A stretch of 57,500 bases of DNA from Glandiceps talaboti (GCF_964340395.1 NC_135552.1:26499681-26557180); one strand, 5' to 3'. Counted from the first letter of the stretch, positions 15,612 through 28,559 are shown. A program made the numbers and translations. The notes: generated from the letters alone by a model not told the origin.

Positions 15612-15665
<54 letters not shown>
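15352..15665 (+). mobile_element. tRNA-derived SINE, apparently full length, with (ATT)n tail
   Basis: The left part holds RNA polymerase III promoter elements: box A TGGCCGAGTGG at 15359-15369 and box B GGTTCGAACCC at 15402-15412. The order and spacing fit a tRNA-like head. A tRNA-unrelated body follows, with 'cccgggtaatccggtttcct' at about 15496 and 'cactggacttcttggg' at about 15550, and then an (ATT)n tail. The central 'ccggtttcctcc' block resembles conserved central domains described in invertebrate SINEs, but this is from memory and untested. A diverged copy with the same head and body lies on the minus strand at 51255-51522. The tail implies mobilisation by a LINE partner. Confidence 0.88.
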
Positions 15666-16799
15666 TATAGCTAATTGCCACAACCCTTAATGATAACAAA
15701 TGGGAAATACGTGTCTTACAAGAAGTTTTGTGCATTGGTCTCTTTTAATACAACAATAAAACAATTAAAATAATAGCACATGCCAGTGAGAGCAATATCA
15801 CAATTTAGTGCCTGCTCAAGGGTTGGCACTCTTTACCAAAATTAGTGCCGGGCATTAGACTCAGCACGCGCGTGCAATATCACCGCGCAGGCAAAGGTCT
15901 ATTTAAAGAAGGTCATGTGATTCGATTCAGACCAATGACAGCTTGTGTAAGAACGTCGATGTGTAATGAAGTTAAATGCTGTTCTTCCGGAATCAATCTA
16001 TTAGTAATCTATTAATATTTTTTTAAACGTAGATTAGTCAAAACATTGACAAAAAACTAAAAAAACAAATTACATAACATGATTAAGTTTCATATTAAGA
16101 CAATTTCCATTCAGTTCATAAAGACGAGCGTCCCGAGAAGTAAAGTATGTAAATTGAAAGAAACTTAAATTCGAAACGCATCGGCGTAATAGTGATAGAG
16201 CCTTTCCTCTCAATATCATATTACGTTCGTGCGATAACGAACAGCTTTGGTTTAGAATTTCTGTCACACTCGTTCTGTTTACATACCGCAATGTGCAATA
16301 AAATGGAAGGAAACGGAACATATAAGTGTATACGTACATATTTCTTTATCTTATAGATGTTTTTGTTCGTAAGAGCAGCCACGGTGTGTGTGAGTGTGTG
16401 TTTAAAATACACAGTAGCAGTAACAATTATCATATACGCCTACATTTCTCAAACACTAATTACATCACTTTACTCCATTGAATTACTAAAAGTTACGTCG
16501 ATTGTTGGTCATTGAACTGTACAAGGAAAGGAAATGTAATTTCAAGCTAATGGGAAAATTTGTATGATATTTCTCATTATTAGTTTTTTTCCTGGCAATT
16601 AGCTATCATTATTTACTTTGAAAGTTAACATTACTACATTGTACATAATAACGTTTTGGTTTGTTATCCTAATATATGTATATATAAGGAAAACACGTCG
16701 TCCTTTTAAAGTACATTCGGTACATTGGTCGGTTTTACAACCCTTGCAGCAATTCTCTAGAGATGCCTCTGATCAGAAAGTTGTTTTACCGGTGGTAGA
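15666..16799. other. Gene-free stretch with one possible type II membrane frame
   Basis: GCACGCGCGTGC, a perfect 12-bp palindrome, lies near 15864. The frame 16618-16806 (+) reads TTLYIITFWFVILIYVYIRK, then a basic and polar segment. This is a signal-anchor-like pattern without an ATG or catalytic domain. Its 3' end runs into the inverted repeat at 16800. It may be a relic exon; I give it no product. Confidence 0.3.
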
Positions 16800-17104
16800 C
16801 AATTAAAACTGGCTTTGAAGGTGCCGAAAAGTCTTCTCCTTATCACTTGATGAAACTGGCATACTAGAACATTGATGCAAAACAACAGTGGGTCCCTCTG
16901 ATGTAGGTTCTTATCAGTTTGATAATATCTGTGGCAGTAAGTTATATCATTGAATACCATATGACTAACTTTCACAAACATAAACAAAGTTATAAAAGCA
17001 TCGCGTGAATCTATATCAGAGCTATTGTTCTTTATCAATATTTGTTAGTTTGAAAGTGTGATAAGGAGAAGACTTTTAGGAACATTCAAAGCCACTTTGA
17101 ATTG
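16800..17104. repeat. 305-bp inverted repeat with 47-bp arms
   Basis: The left arm, 16800-16846, contains 'ggctttgaaggtgccgaaaa' followed by 'gtcttctccttatcac'. The right arm, 17058-17104, is its reverse complement with a handful of mismatches ('gtgataaggagaagactttt'). Weaker similarity continues outward: 'tttacaaccc' at about 16734 and its complement at about 17119. It could be a MITE or foldback element, or an inverted duplication. Confidence 0.75.
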
Positions 17105-19283
17105 TTTAACTACTACGTGGGTTGTAAATCTAAAATCTATAACAAAACTGAATATTGTACCTCTCTGTTTCAGACGTAGGCGGTTCAATGCTTTCATGTA
17201 TTACTGTATGTGACGCACTCTTTGCGCAAACAAGCCTACTTGGCATGTAACATATATGAAGTACAGCCATACTTATTATGCTACTTCACGCTAGTTATGG
17301 CGGCTCTCGCCGCTAACGTTTCAAGACAATCTAAATTTAAAGATGCAAGGAATTCAACACCTCTAGCAAATTAAATTTCTGTGATTGCTTTCTGTATTTC
17401 GTGTAAATAAAAAATAACAATTTCCTTCTGAGTATGGTCATGTCAAGATATACAAACAGAATAGTAATGTCTGCTTTTGTTGAACTCTATGTAGCTACTT
17501 TAGCATGGGACGGTATCTTCGTCTTAAAGACCCTATATACCCGTAGGTGTCAAAATTCCCTCCCAAACTGTCTGTTCTTGATGTCGGTGACCAAAGTTCG
17601 TGTCTAGAACACGGAAATACATTTTCACAAACCCGATAGCAACCTCTTATTCAAAGTGATGTTCATTTCCGACGTCTCATGCGGTCTAAAATCAAAGTAT
17701 GTGAAACTATGAAACTGAAGACTGACTAACGCAACACTATCAATCCTTGGTTAGTAAACAACGACATTTTCTCAAAATCGCCATTTTAGTCTTCGTTTAT
17801 GCTTGCATTGTATCATAAATCGTCACACCCAAGTAAATTGTTGCGTTGCTGTTTAATTATATGAATGCATTATTTTGCTTGCTTTCTCGGTTGTTTTGAT
17901 TGGTTGCTGGTGTGCTGTTTTTGTAACTTATTAGTTATTGAGTGTTTATGGCTTAGCAACTGATATAAAACGTAATAATTATTGACAAAATCGTTATCAG
18001 TACAGCTTGCACTATTTTCAATCCTAACAACGTACAAAAAACACGATTTACGCTAGCAAGTAATAGAAATGGCCGATGGAAGTATGACGTACGCATGTTT
18101 GTTTAAAACAGCTACCATTGTGGAGTCTTTCAATTTCCTGGTCTTTCTTTCCAACAGTTCTGATATTATAAACTCTTGACACGGAGTGACTGTTATCGTC
18201 CTCAGTGGTTGAAGGTGCGAGCACTTAAAGCAGAATCTCTACAAGTTTTCAAGACTAAATTCCTGACTCTGGAGTAGAAATCAGACAGAATTGACGGCTG
18301 GCTAGCGTTTGAAAAGATCAATTGGGTGAATATAAACGATTAAAAAAATTGAAGGTAGGTGATTTTTTTTGGTCTACATTAGGTTGCAATATTTCATTGC
18401 GGTTTCAGCTATGATTGTGATCACAGCATCTTGTTTACAATGGAATATTGGTTAAACAAGTTGAGACCTCAGCGTGGATGTTTAAGTGCCCGCAATTTAT
18501 AAAAGTTACAATGAATAGAAACCGATTTCTGCACAATTTTAAAGGATACATACTATCCGTTTGTTTCTGATCTGGCACTTAATGACAGGCTGTTCTGATA
18601 GCATTGTAGGATGCCGACACGACTACTCTTCATTGTTGACAACGGCGTTTAAACTGTCCCCTGGTATTAAGCATATATGAAGCTTTTGTCAAAGCTAGGC
18701 TTTTTTAAGTGATTCGAGACAATTTATTTTCCCGTTGTTTTCCTGATGTTAGACACCAGTCCTGCAGGTAACTGTTCATTATAATGCATTACGATCGCAA
18801 GTAGTCTTGTAAATTAGGAATGCGGAGTGAGGACCTTCGAATTCTAAAATTCGTGAGGACCTTATAAACGACAGACTCTCGTTGCGACCTTTCTTATGTA
18901 ATGGTTTATTTAAAGTCAAAGCACGAACAAATGATAGACTTCGTGCAGAGAATATTACTGGGCGGGAAGAGTATAAAACATTCCGGTCATCCAAATGTTA
19001 CATGTTATAGATGAAAAACTAATTTGACATTTACATCACAACATTCCCACAAGACTGACACATAAAGTGGTATTCTCACGTGACCAATGACATTATAACG
19101 TTTATTTCAACAAGACATGTGGTAAATCAAGGATGAAATAATGATCATGGAAATTGTTCGGTCCGTTCATTGAATCGAAACACGTGTTTGCTCAGCCACG
19201 TCGCTTGCAAACAACAACGATTTCGATAAATCTACTTTCACGTATATATTTATCAAATTTTAGACTCATGTCAGGTTTTAAAT
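17105..19283. other. Gene-free stretch upstream of the bursicon-like gene
   Basis: No coding exon supported. 'attgaaggtaggtg' at about 18345 would serve as a donor for a plus-strand untranslated exon feeding the acceptor at about 20265. This is only a guess. Confidence 0.3.
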
Positions 19284-19402
19284 TATTTATGTGTGTGTGT
19301 GTGTTTGTTTGTTTGTTTGTTTGTGTGTGTGTGTGTGTGTGTGTCTGTCTGTCTGTGTCTATGTTTGTGTCTGTGTCTGTGTGTCTGTGTGTGTGTTTAT
19401 GT
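19284..19402. repeat. (TG)n/(TTTG)n/(TCTG)n microsatellite
   Basis: TG-rich tract with tttg and tctg interruptions. Confidence 0.96.
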
Positions 19403-20280
19403 TTATGAATACTAGTAGTTTGAAGGCAATCGCTCACTAAATTATGCACCGAATCCCGGTACTGCAAATGGCACACAATTTACGAGACGTCCCACCGATA
19501 ATGTTTCTAAAAGATCAATTAAATACGATGTCTGTCGTTATTTGAGAGGTTTTAAATTATTAAAAGTGTAGTAACGGTGGCCCTTGCTACAACTTAACGA
19601 CTTGCAGCATCATCAATATTTATGATTAGAAAGAAAGTCAGCTAAAATATAACTGTGGATTATGTAAAAAAGATAACTGATTTGATCATATCATAAATAA
19701 TTGATAAATGGCGGTCTATTTCAAAACACATATCTGATGTGTTTTTTCGATTACCAATAATGATGTTACCTGAAAGATGTATCAGTTTATCAAATATTCA
19801 TTTACGAGGTAATGTTTGTTTCCTGTGTCGACATTTCCTTCAAAAGCCTGTTATCTCATAATTAAGAATTTATATATTTGAGCATAAAGTTGACAAGAAA
19901 TGAATATATATTTTTTACAAGTATCCCCGTACTCGTCATTATGATAATAAAAAAAATAATGGTTATCACTGTTTAATATGCATAACAAATAATTAAGTCG
20001 ACTTTAATAGTTTCATGACAGTTATAACGGGCTGTGTCTTTATTTCCCACTCATACATTATTTTCTTTATACTAATTAATTTTCTTAACTGTGTTTTGAT
20101 TCTGACCCTGGCCTCTTCTGTTACAAAACCAATTTTAGTTAGATTCACGGCTACGTTGTTGTTTAAGAACTAGCAATATCATGACTATGTCGTGAATAAT
20201 TTGGAAACATTCTGCTCGTGACCATGGCATTTAATAATATTTTTTTTCCAATCTCCTTTTAAAGGTCAGAAGACATTGCC

Positions 20281-20664
20281 ATGGCAAGAGTATATTTCAT
20301 AGAGTGCTTCCTTATAGTGTCTTTTTGTATTGTCATGGTAACAACAGACTGCCAACGTCGTTTGGCCAGATACACTGTATCTCACGAAGGCTGCATACCC
20401 AGAATCCTCCCCGCCTACGGATGTCGCGGCTCCTGTACATCATATACTCGGATTTCACCTAAAAACATGTTTGAATTGGAACATGCCTGCCAGTGCTGTG
20501 AAGCTTTTGAAGAAAGAACGGTCACTATCGGGTTGCGATGCCCTCGCCTACGTAATAAGATATTAAAGTTTGAAGCGAAGTCCGCCAAGGAGTGTATGTG
20601 CCGACCATGTAGTCACTCTGTTACTTCTTTGGCTGGAGAAGACGTAAATAAGAAATATCCGTAA
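20281..20664 (+). CDS. Bursicon-alpha-like cystine-knot hormone, intact
   Basis: A 127-residue secreted protein of the bursicon/DAN cystine-knot group. Bursicon subunits are neurohormones that signal as dimers through LGR-type receptors in the invertebrates studied. Residues 1-22 are a hydrophobic signal peptide; the start is CCATGG. Eleven cysteines follow at 24, 38, 48, 52, 70, 72, 73, 87, 105, 107 and 110. They include the CRGSC (C-x-G-x-C) ring motif at 48-52, CTSY, the CQCC block at 70-73 and the terminal ECMCRPC. Spacing C-x13-C-x9-C-x3-C-x-S-Y matches bursicon alpha as I know it. The knot is encoded without an intron. A likely acceptor 'cctttttaaag'-type tract ends near 20265, so an untranslated exon probably lies upstream. 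No AATAAA was seen nearby. It is clearly bursicon-like, but orthology to true bursicon alpha versus a lineage-specific paralogue is undecided. Confidence 0.88.
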   Translation: MARVYFIECFLIVSFCIVMVTTDCQRRLARYTVSHEGCIPRILPAYGCRGSCTSYTRISPKNMFELEHACQCCEAFEERTVTIGLRCPRLRNKILKFEAKSAKECMCRPCSHSVTSLAGEDVNKKYP

Positions 20665-22446
20665 AGAAGATACAAGATTTTATGACAAATATCCCAGCTT
20701 TGCTATATTGTAAGGAATTATCTAGCAAATTAACACACAATATCAATCAAGTGTTTCTTTAGCTTTTGGCTAGTTAACCCCACCCTTCCCAACCCAATGG
20801 GTTCCGTTCGTCCGTAAAATACGCCATTTTCTGACATGTAATATCTATTTTCATTCAAACCTGGCCTAAAGGTGACATGATGATGCATATACTGTAGGGG
20901 CCATTGTTTCACGACATTATCAATCTTGACGGAATGACTGCCGTGTTCGAGCAAAAGTGAATTTTACGGTCGAAAGCTCCATTCAAGTGGTTACCCCATA
21001 TTATCAAGTGCAATTTCTTTTCAAGACTTAACCTTGACCTTGATCTTCAGGGTCAATTATCAAAATCAAGTCATTTCCAAGGCATTTTATCGCAGACGCT
21101 TTGTGGTATATTGATTAGGTCAATTCTTTTAATATGTGTGCACTGATAATACAGAATAGGGGAGATACACACATGCATTATGTTTGGTGCTCTTATCACA
21201 TTTCACCGAATGGCAGCCATATTTGGTGTAAAGATCAACTTTTTGTACAATAGCTCAGGAACCATAAGAGATAGAGACTTAAATCAAGTGTCTACCCTTA
21301 TGTTATCATACTTGGCCTTGACCTTCAAAAATTACTTCATGGCATATTTGTTGTAACGTGAAAAGCATTAGTACATAGAAACTCCATTTAAGCATCTACT
21401 ACTGTATCAAAAGGAACTAAAGTTCTATTAAAACCTTGACCTTTTTCAAACATTGACCAGCGGGATTAGTTAACACAATCGAGCCATTTCTAGACTCTGT
21501 AGGTGATACAGAAAAACGGACATGACTTTTACCTTTGGATTAGAATTTCAAACAACATTACTTTCATCTATTTGGTACACAGAAATAAGATATGGAACTG
21601 TGTCTTATATGTGGTTGCTGTTTATTTTTATGAATTTATTTTCAAAAGAAGAAGAATTTCACGCTATTACATGTAGCTCATTTTTAAAAGAGATAACGGT
21701 GTAAATTGTAATTTATCTTAAAAAGTTTTTTCTCAGTATAAGTAAGTTCATAGATTTATCTGGGAAAACGTTCACGGACATTACAAACATCGGGGCGTTT
21801 GTGGGATGGCGATCGGTCTTACTGTTAATATACCATAATCAGTTGCTTAAACTTTAGTGTAACTTTTACATAATTATTGTCTTATCTTTTCTTTTCCAAA
21901 CCACTACTAGTCTATTGAAAACATGCAGTTTACCTGCTGCATAAATTTTTTTAAACGAAATCAATGTCGGCACACCCAAATGGAACATGGCATCTAACAT
22001 ATATAAGCGACAATTATTGTCATAAATTTAATGTGTTAACAATAAAGTTGGTGTGTATAGCTTCGATCAGCCAATACAAATCACTGGTTATATGTGTAAC
22101 TATCTGCCGTATACGTACATGTTATATCTTTATGCATGTCAAATATTGATTGGCAAACCTACAAATCGTGAACTGTGTAAATCTTGATGTTTTTCATGCA
22201 TTATTTGATAACAATGACAAATTTAAAGAGCAGTGTGTCATGACAACAACTCAAAAATAGTCGACCATTGTGGTTTCAATTAGATGTACTCCTTATCTTC
22301 ACTGAATGACTCAACGAGATGCATTATGGTTGCATTTAGGCAAATAGCTAGTGCATAGATGAGTAGTAACAATTGCTCTCAGCAAAGGGTTCATTTGTAC
22401 ATGTATTGCTGTATTCATATATAGTAGAACTTATACGTCTTGATCT
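20665..22446. other. Gene-free stretch with diverged interspersed repeat
   Basis: Between about 21025 and 21465 there are several 'ccttgacctt' blocks within a low-complexity, old-repeat-like sequence ('accttgaccttgatcttcag', 'ggccttgaccttcaaaa', 'aaaaccttgaccttttt'). It resembles decayed transposon DNA. No exon recognised. Confidence 0.4.
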
Positions 22447-22501
<55 letters not shown>

Positions 22502-22592
22502 TACACACACACACACACACACACAGAGACAGACATACACACACACACACACACACAGGGACAGAGCAAACAAACAAACAAACAAACAAACA
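22447..22592. repeat. (CA)n/(ACAG)n/(CAAA)n microsatellite
   Basis: CA runs separated by agacata and gagacaga, then caaa units. The surrounding long frames in both directions are repeat artefacts. Confidence 0.97.
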
Positions 22593-22751
22593 AAAAAACA
22601 CAACAAAACGGGTCAAAATATGTATATATTGTATTCTGATGTAGTTCTAAACCCCAACTATCCACAGACTGTGAGATGACGTCATAACTGATGTAAATCA
22701 TAACGTGATTGATCGTTATGTTGTCATGGTATTCTATATATATATTTGTAG

Positions 22752-22834
22752 TCAATGATGCTAATGCCAGCACCACGGTGATGGATGATCAGGACACTAA
22801 TGTGGAAGACTTTGAGTTTTACTTTTATTCGTGA
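22752..22834 (+). CDS. Possible 3'-terminal coding exon of an unknown gene
   Basis: A good acceptor, 'tatatttgtag', at 22741-22751 is followed by an open frame in phase 2. It reads NDANASTTVMDDQDTN, then VEDFEFYFYS and a stop. The acidic, aromatic-ended tail has protein-like composition. The nearest AATAAA is far away (about 23465). No partner exon was found upstream on this strand: the intact bursicon-like gene ends with its own stop, and the CA repeat intervenes. It may be a genuine last exon whose other exons I missed, or chance. Confidence 0.3.
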
Positions 22835-23998
22835 TATGAAGAGACAAATCTACTATCTTTTAAGTGAATAATCTGCTGTGTTTGTCAATTTATCTAATTC
22901 ATATACTAACGTTATTGTTTTAATGTGCATCGTCGGATGAATATGTATTTTAAAATAATACGAAAGACTTTTATCGTAAATACACAATTAATATATGTCG
23001 GAGGTATTAACAGGATAATGACTTTCAGTTATCTCTCGAGATGTATCAAAGTTTGATACGTTATTGAGTAAAACCCAGCTTTATATCAATGTACAAGAAT
23101 TTCAAATTTGCAAATGATATCAAAATTTAAATAAGGGATCGATTACTTGGAGGCTAATGCCTTTGGTATTGGCAAGATGTGTATGTTAACATTTATTGAT
23201 TGCAATCACTAGATTGAAAATGTAGAACGATAGACTTCATTACCATTGTTATTACTAGTTCAAGGCTAAATCCGTATCGTTCCAGGTGTTTTCAATTACA
23301 AGGATAACTAATATGGGGACTCAGATGGGCCAACATCAGTCATTCTTTTAAGGCTAGGTGTTTGATAGACATTTTGCAGTTGTGAGCTATTGCTAAGCCT
23401 CCAATACACAGCTACAGACAATCTGTAAATGGTTTGTTTTGTTTGTTTCACTTTATGTTGAGAAAATAAAGCATAAATTCTTCGAAAAATCGATTCATTT
23501 TTTCTCGTTTTATTTGTGTATATAGCAATCAGTAATACTTGAGTATTGTTGATGATATAGGCATTGTATATGAGGTCTTACTTGAATCAATACAAAAAAC
23601 AACATTAAACTCACAGCACGTGTGTGCCTTCGCTGTTGTTGGGTTATGTGCTCCAATCTCGTTGGTTTCTAGTAACGGAAATTGACAATAAATTGACACG
23701 AGATCCATACAAGTCAGTACAGCGTTTGACGTCACTTGTCTTCCGGGACCAAAGTACTCAAAGTTTCTGCTTTCTTAGCGGATTTTAAAATGTTGCAATT
23801 TTGACCCAATTTTCCCTATCCACATACAATTGTCGAATGTAATTATAGTGGTACTAATAGAAGCAAACACAACCCTCTCCCACCCGTTGCTTGATAGTGC
23901 CTTATTATACTCGCATATTCATTTAATAAAATATCAGTATTTCACACCTATAACGTATGGCAGTTTTTACGACAATGGCAGTTGAACTATCGGCAAGA
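22835..23998. other. Gene-free stretch
   Basis: AT-rich sequence with nothing recognised apart from an AATAAA at about 23465. Confidence 0.45.
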
Positions 23999-24109
23999 AA
24001 ACACAGACACAGACACAGACACAGACACAGACACAGACACAGACACAGACACAGACACAGACACGGACACAGACACAGACACAGACACAGACACAGACAC
24101 AGACACAGA
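23999..24109. repeat. (ACACAG)n microsatellite, about 18 copies
   Basis: A hexamer array with a single acggac variant. It reads as Thr-Asp repeats on the plus strand. Confidence 0.97.
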
Positions 24110-25410
24110 TAAGACTAAGATTATTGTTATTTATATAAGCTATCACTGGATGTATAGTAGCTCTCACTACACTTTACATCAGTAGGACGGGATCTCTGAT
24201 AGTGAGATTTCTCAAGTGGCTGCACGTTCAATGTCATTCAAATCTTACACTATCTTGACTACAGGGTGATTATATCCATATAACAATTGTGCTATACATC
24301 AACAATGAAAGTTAAACACTATAAAGTCTGACTGAGTTCTTGTTGAAAATGTACTTAATTCTAGAATGAATAGATTTAGGAGCACTTTCAATACACAGTA
24401 TCAATAAGCATCATTAACACAAGTAACATTTCTAGTTAACGAGTTGGCATATCTTATGGTCAATACTAGATACTCGTGCCAACTGTCTCTGAGGAGATGT
24501 CTTCAAGTGTGTGCAACACAATGTATCAAGCAAGGTAACTACGGCAATGGGTTAAGATGAAAGTTTAAGCTGACAAGCTTGGACATATTTAGTTCCACAA
24601 GTTTCCGTTTCTGATGCGAAATATACGACATAAAGTGCCAGTGTCTCTTTTAACCAGATATTTTGTTGCAATGATTCCCCAACTCTGAATGTAAAAAGAA
24701 CTTCATCTTCCATACAATGCAACGACACGTATGTATAGGCCTGAAAGATTAACCATTTTTATTGCTTAATTTTGATAAAAGTTGAAAATTACTACAGTGC
24801 AAAATCTATATATGGTTGAAAATTATTGAATGATTACAAAACATGACGCACAATTTGGATTGCCGTATTAAAGTTGAACATACAGCTGGGTAAATTTGTG
24901 AGGATTAATTACAGTATAAGTTTATGGCGGTATCTTGGCACGTTCATTCGTAGTATAACAGTTCACGTTGTCTTGTCACACGATCACTCATCTATAGCGA
25001 TACTTACTAACACGTCATCAACAACACCGTACCTAGCAGTGCATCCGGCTGTGAACAATATATCTCCGATTACAGATCCCTTTCTCGTCATCGAATATAT
25101 ACCTCTCTCAATTTAAATATAAACATCGCAGTTTTATTTCTGGAATCCTTGCGATTCATGATAGAAAGAACGAGTGAAGGTTATCTTATTTAGAAATGTA
25201 TTCGTGTACATACGTAAAGATTCGATGATCAATGCAAGTTGTGCGTTGTGTTCTTTCCGTTATAAACACATACATCAACCGAAATCAATTTTCGACAACC
25301 ACAAGGATTTTATATTTGGTGTAAAATTACATTCTTGCTAAGTAAGGTGTTTACACTTACAATGCAATTGCTTGTTATATCAAGAATGATGAGGGGTACT
25401 CAATTTTCAG
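24110..25410. other. Gene-free stretch
   Basis: No supported gene. An 80-codon frame at 24874-25116 lacks motif or context. Confidence 0.4.
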
Positions 25411-25604
25411 CACTTTTAAAACTGTTCGTACCTTGCACTATTTCGTGTCACAGTTATGAGCAATATTGCGAAAGCTGTCTCAAATACCGTGACATACACA
25501 GTAAAAGAAGCTCCACAGGTGCTGTATTCTTGAAATTGTACACGTTGAATAAAGTGAAAATGCTCACACCAATCACAGCCAAGTGTATGTGCACAAATCA
25601 TTGA
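25411..25604 (+). pseudogene. Partial or degenerate bursicon-like cystine-knot frame
   Basis: A strong acceptor, 'caattttcag', ends at 25410. The frame that follows carries PCTISCHSYEQYCESC, matching the C-x3-C-x-S-Y block and a C-x2-C version of the C-x-C-C block of the 20281 gene. It continues VFLKLY and NKVKMLTPITAKCMCTNH*, which parallels VTIGLR and NKILKF...AKECMCRPC. What is missing: the cysteines before the CxxxC block, the ring glycine (I in place of G), one cysteine of the CC pair, the mid-strand cysteine and the last cysteine. It is either a second exon of a divergent paralogue or, more likely, a decaying copy. The intact gene has no intron here, so the acceptor may be coincidental. 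Confidence 0.45.
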
Positions 25605-28494
25605 TATCTATGTGCTAGTCCGAAATTCAACAATTCCACTTCCCTCTTGATTGTACTCGCTGTATAACTGGAATGTAAAGACGTTCATACTACAGCTATC
25701 GTCATGAATGTTAGAAAATTGAATATGTTCTACGAAGATATAGCAAAATGTCAACAAAACTCGAGAGAGAACAGAATCAAGATCACGAGTAGCTGTAAAT
25801 TTCACTTGATCTTTTTTTTTATCAAGGTGTGCTTTCACCTGATTTCATCGTGGAATCTGAAAATTTCATGAAATACGTGCATTATTTCTATTAGTGATCC
25901 CCACGTTTGTTGAGATACCTTTTTATAACTGGTACATCATTTTGTGAATTTGGTAAGGGAATCTGTGAACTGCAGCAGAACAGGTAAATGTTAGGAAAAT
26001 ATGACATAACTGTGTAGGTGGTTTAACCAACTGCTTATCCTTAAAATGTACTCGTTAATTTGCTAATTGTGAAAAGTTATAATCTCCGCAAATTGCTTTT
26101 GATTTATGAAATTGTAAGCTTACATTATGAGAGAAAGAGTACAGAATAATTAATAAGCCTGTACAAGAAATTATGACGTCAACTTGTTACAAATCGATAC
26201 TTTTTATTTTGCTGCGAATAATACCATCAATTACGTATAATATCAACTTTAAAGAATGAATTAAGAAAACATCGGAACGCTTGTTTTTATTACACCACGC
26301 ATTTCCTTCAGACAAGAAGCCTACATTTCAAGCATGTCCAGAATATCATTCGCTGTCGGTCTTTTCGTCGGATCCGGCTCGGTACACACTTCCACTACTT
26401 TCCGCAACTATTGGAGGAAACAGAACATAATGACAGATTTGAAGCCACTTACTTATATGACGTCATTGGCACAACAGGAAAAACCTAAACCTTTTAATTT
26501 TCTAAATTTTCAAGCTCTATAAAAACTACACCGGAATAGGTCTGACCTGTATTTCAAAAACGATCAATCAAGTTCCACATGCAGTATTGTATAAGAAAAG
26601 AAAAGAGTGAACGAAATGAAATAAACCTAACGAAAACATAGCGATTACTTAACTTTAATACGTGTTTCCCTGGATAAAATAAATAGTTGTAGGCGTTATG
26701 TGTTGTGCTTTGTTGATTTCGGCTAACAATGTTCCTGATGACTGATACTACTATGTCCTATCCATCAAGCATTGAGAACACTTTAAATTCAGTCAACATG
26801 CAAGAAGGCGTCTGATTGAGACTGCAGTTTTCATAAGGTATACTGTCAGACATTGATAACACACCTTTCGTGTGAAGTGATAATTGTGTTTTCAGCTTTG
26901 GGTGTCGTTAATATTACTATTCCTAACTATGTGTTTACGTTTTACGTCAAAATCCGTTTCCTTGCAGAATGACAAGTACTATGTACACAGTTTTATTACT
27001 TCATTGTCTACAAAAAGTGTTAGACGAACAGTCTACTTAGTAATTAGAAACGGATACTTTCTACAAGCATTGTTGTCTCGATCACGGCAACCCACTTTTC
27101 GACTGTGGGCGTGTATACAAAGCGACGAATTCAAAATGAATGTTAGCACCCACTTTGCTCCTAACTATCATGTTTTATAATGAGCTGCATTGCTCTATTG
27201 CTAAAATAGAATGGCCCTGTTTACCATTGCTTTGGTTCGTGGAAACAAATTAGTAATACTAGTACTTGGCAACACGCTGATCATGTTGTTTTCAGATAAC
27301 GTATACCGCGTATAGATTATCCAAAATCCATACAAAGATGTGCAGAATAGCAACACAATCTCGTAAATGATCGAGTAAAGTCACTTCTTCAACATGATTG
27401 CAAATAACACTATTGATTTTTGCTGTCAGTCCCTGTATGTTTACCACAGGGGAAATCATGTCAAGAGGTTGTCAATACCTCGCATTGGTTTCACATACTA
27501 ATAACATATGACTGACTAAACTCGTATCGCCATTCTGTTCAGTTGTTGACAGACACATGCAACAAGTGTATTACAATGTACATAAATCACCCTCTGCAAG
27601 AAACAGACACAAGCAGCAATTGAATCCATTCTGACTTTTGTTCCTGCACAGTTTGCTTTCTAATGCTGTATTGTGACAAGGTTGGGGCTAACGTGATACA
27701 AAATAGTTAACGTAGCTTTGCTGGCTTCGTAAATGAATACACCTGTATAGTAAACCTCGGTTATCAACATGCTCTCTGTCTACTATTGCGTCTTTTATAA
27801 ATACTGTTTTGATTCGCACTATACCGTCGGAAAATCAATACGGACATCTTTAATCGTTGATACACTGGAGTAGAGATTGTTATTTTCACCAACTAACAAA
27901 GTCATTGCACTCATATAACCTAACCTAGTACATCACTGTTATATATTCCCAACCCAACTGTTTGCATATTTGACCAAAAAACACATGTCAAAATTCCACC
28001 AGTAAGCTAACTGTGCGTGTAGCGTATGAACAAGAAAGTGGCTATGTCATTGGGTATAAATGTGACAATATATATAGCACAATACAAAGTTCTATTCCAA
28101 CAAAATACCTGAAACCTTTTTGTTAGTAGTAAGTTCTACTGATAATCAGGGGGGGGGGCGTATTCATATCACAATATTTTTTTAATCATAAGTTTAAAGT
28201 TAATCGAGCCACTGTGATAAAAAAAATAGATCGTTGGAAGACTCAACCACGTATTATTAATATTATACTTGTGGGGATTGGAGTAGATATCTCTATGTTG
28301 CTTCTATTACTTAGATATATAACACGTTATAAAATATTGAACATATACCCCTAACACTTTTATATTACACCTCACACATTGAAAAAGAAATTAACGTAGC
28401 CCTAGGTTGATGACTGATTTAGATTGGGTAGGAGGTGAGACTACTCTTTGAATAATCAAAACTCCGTCAATAACGACATGTTTTGACTTCTCAC
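25605..28494. other. Gene-free stretch; may hold missed 3' exons of the minus-strand gene
   Basis: No exon could be supported. The four-exon minus-strand gene ending at 28495 has an intact donor there, so its next exon should lie in or beyond this interval and must begin in phase 0. Confidence 0.35.
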
Positions 28495-28559
28495 CTTCTC
28501 AAGCATTATCTTTTCATCTTCAGTGAGGGTCAATTGCCTTTCTGTAACATCATAGCCAT
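28495..28559 (-). CDS. Unknown gene, fourth recognised exon (residues 83-104)
   Basis: Acceptor 'tttgtttcag' at 28560-28561 and donor AAG|GTGAGAAG at 28494. It enters in phase 1 (the G of the preceding exon completes GAT) and leaves in phase 0. It reads DGYDVTERQLTLTEDEKIML then EK. Charged, amphipathic composition. A donor follows, so the gene continues towards lower coordinates, but I did not find the next exon. Confidence 0.65.

Noticed and set aside
26884-27180. Frame with a signal-peptide-like N-terminus after 'gtgttttcag'
   Set aside because: Considered as another knot paralogue, but it has too few cysteines and no CxxxC-x-S-Y block. Resemblance too weak.
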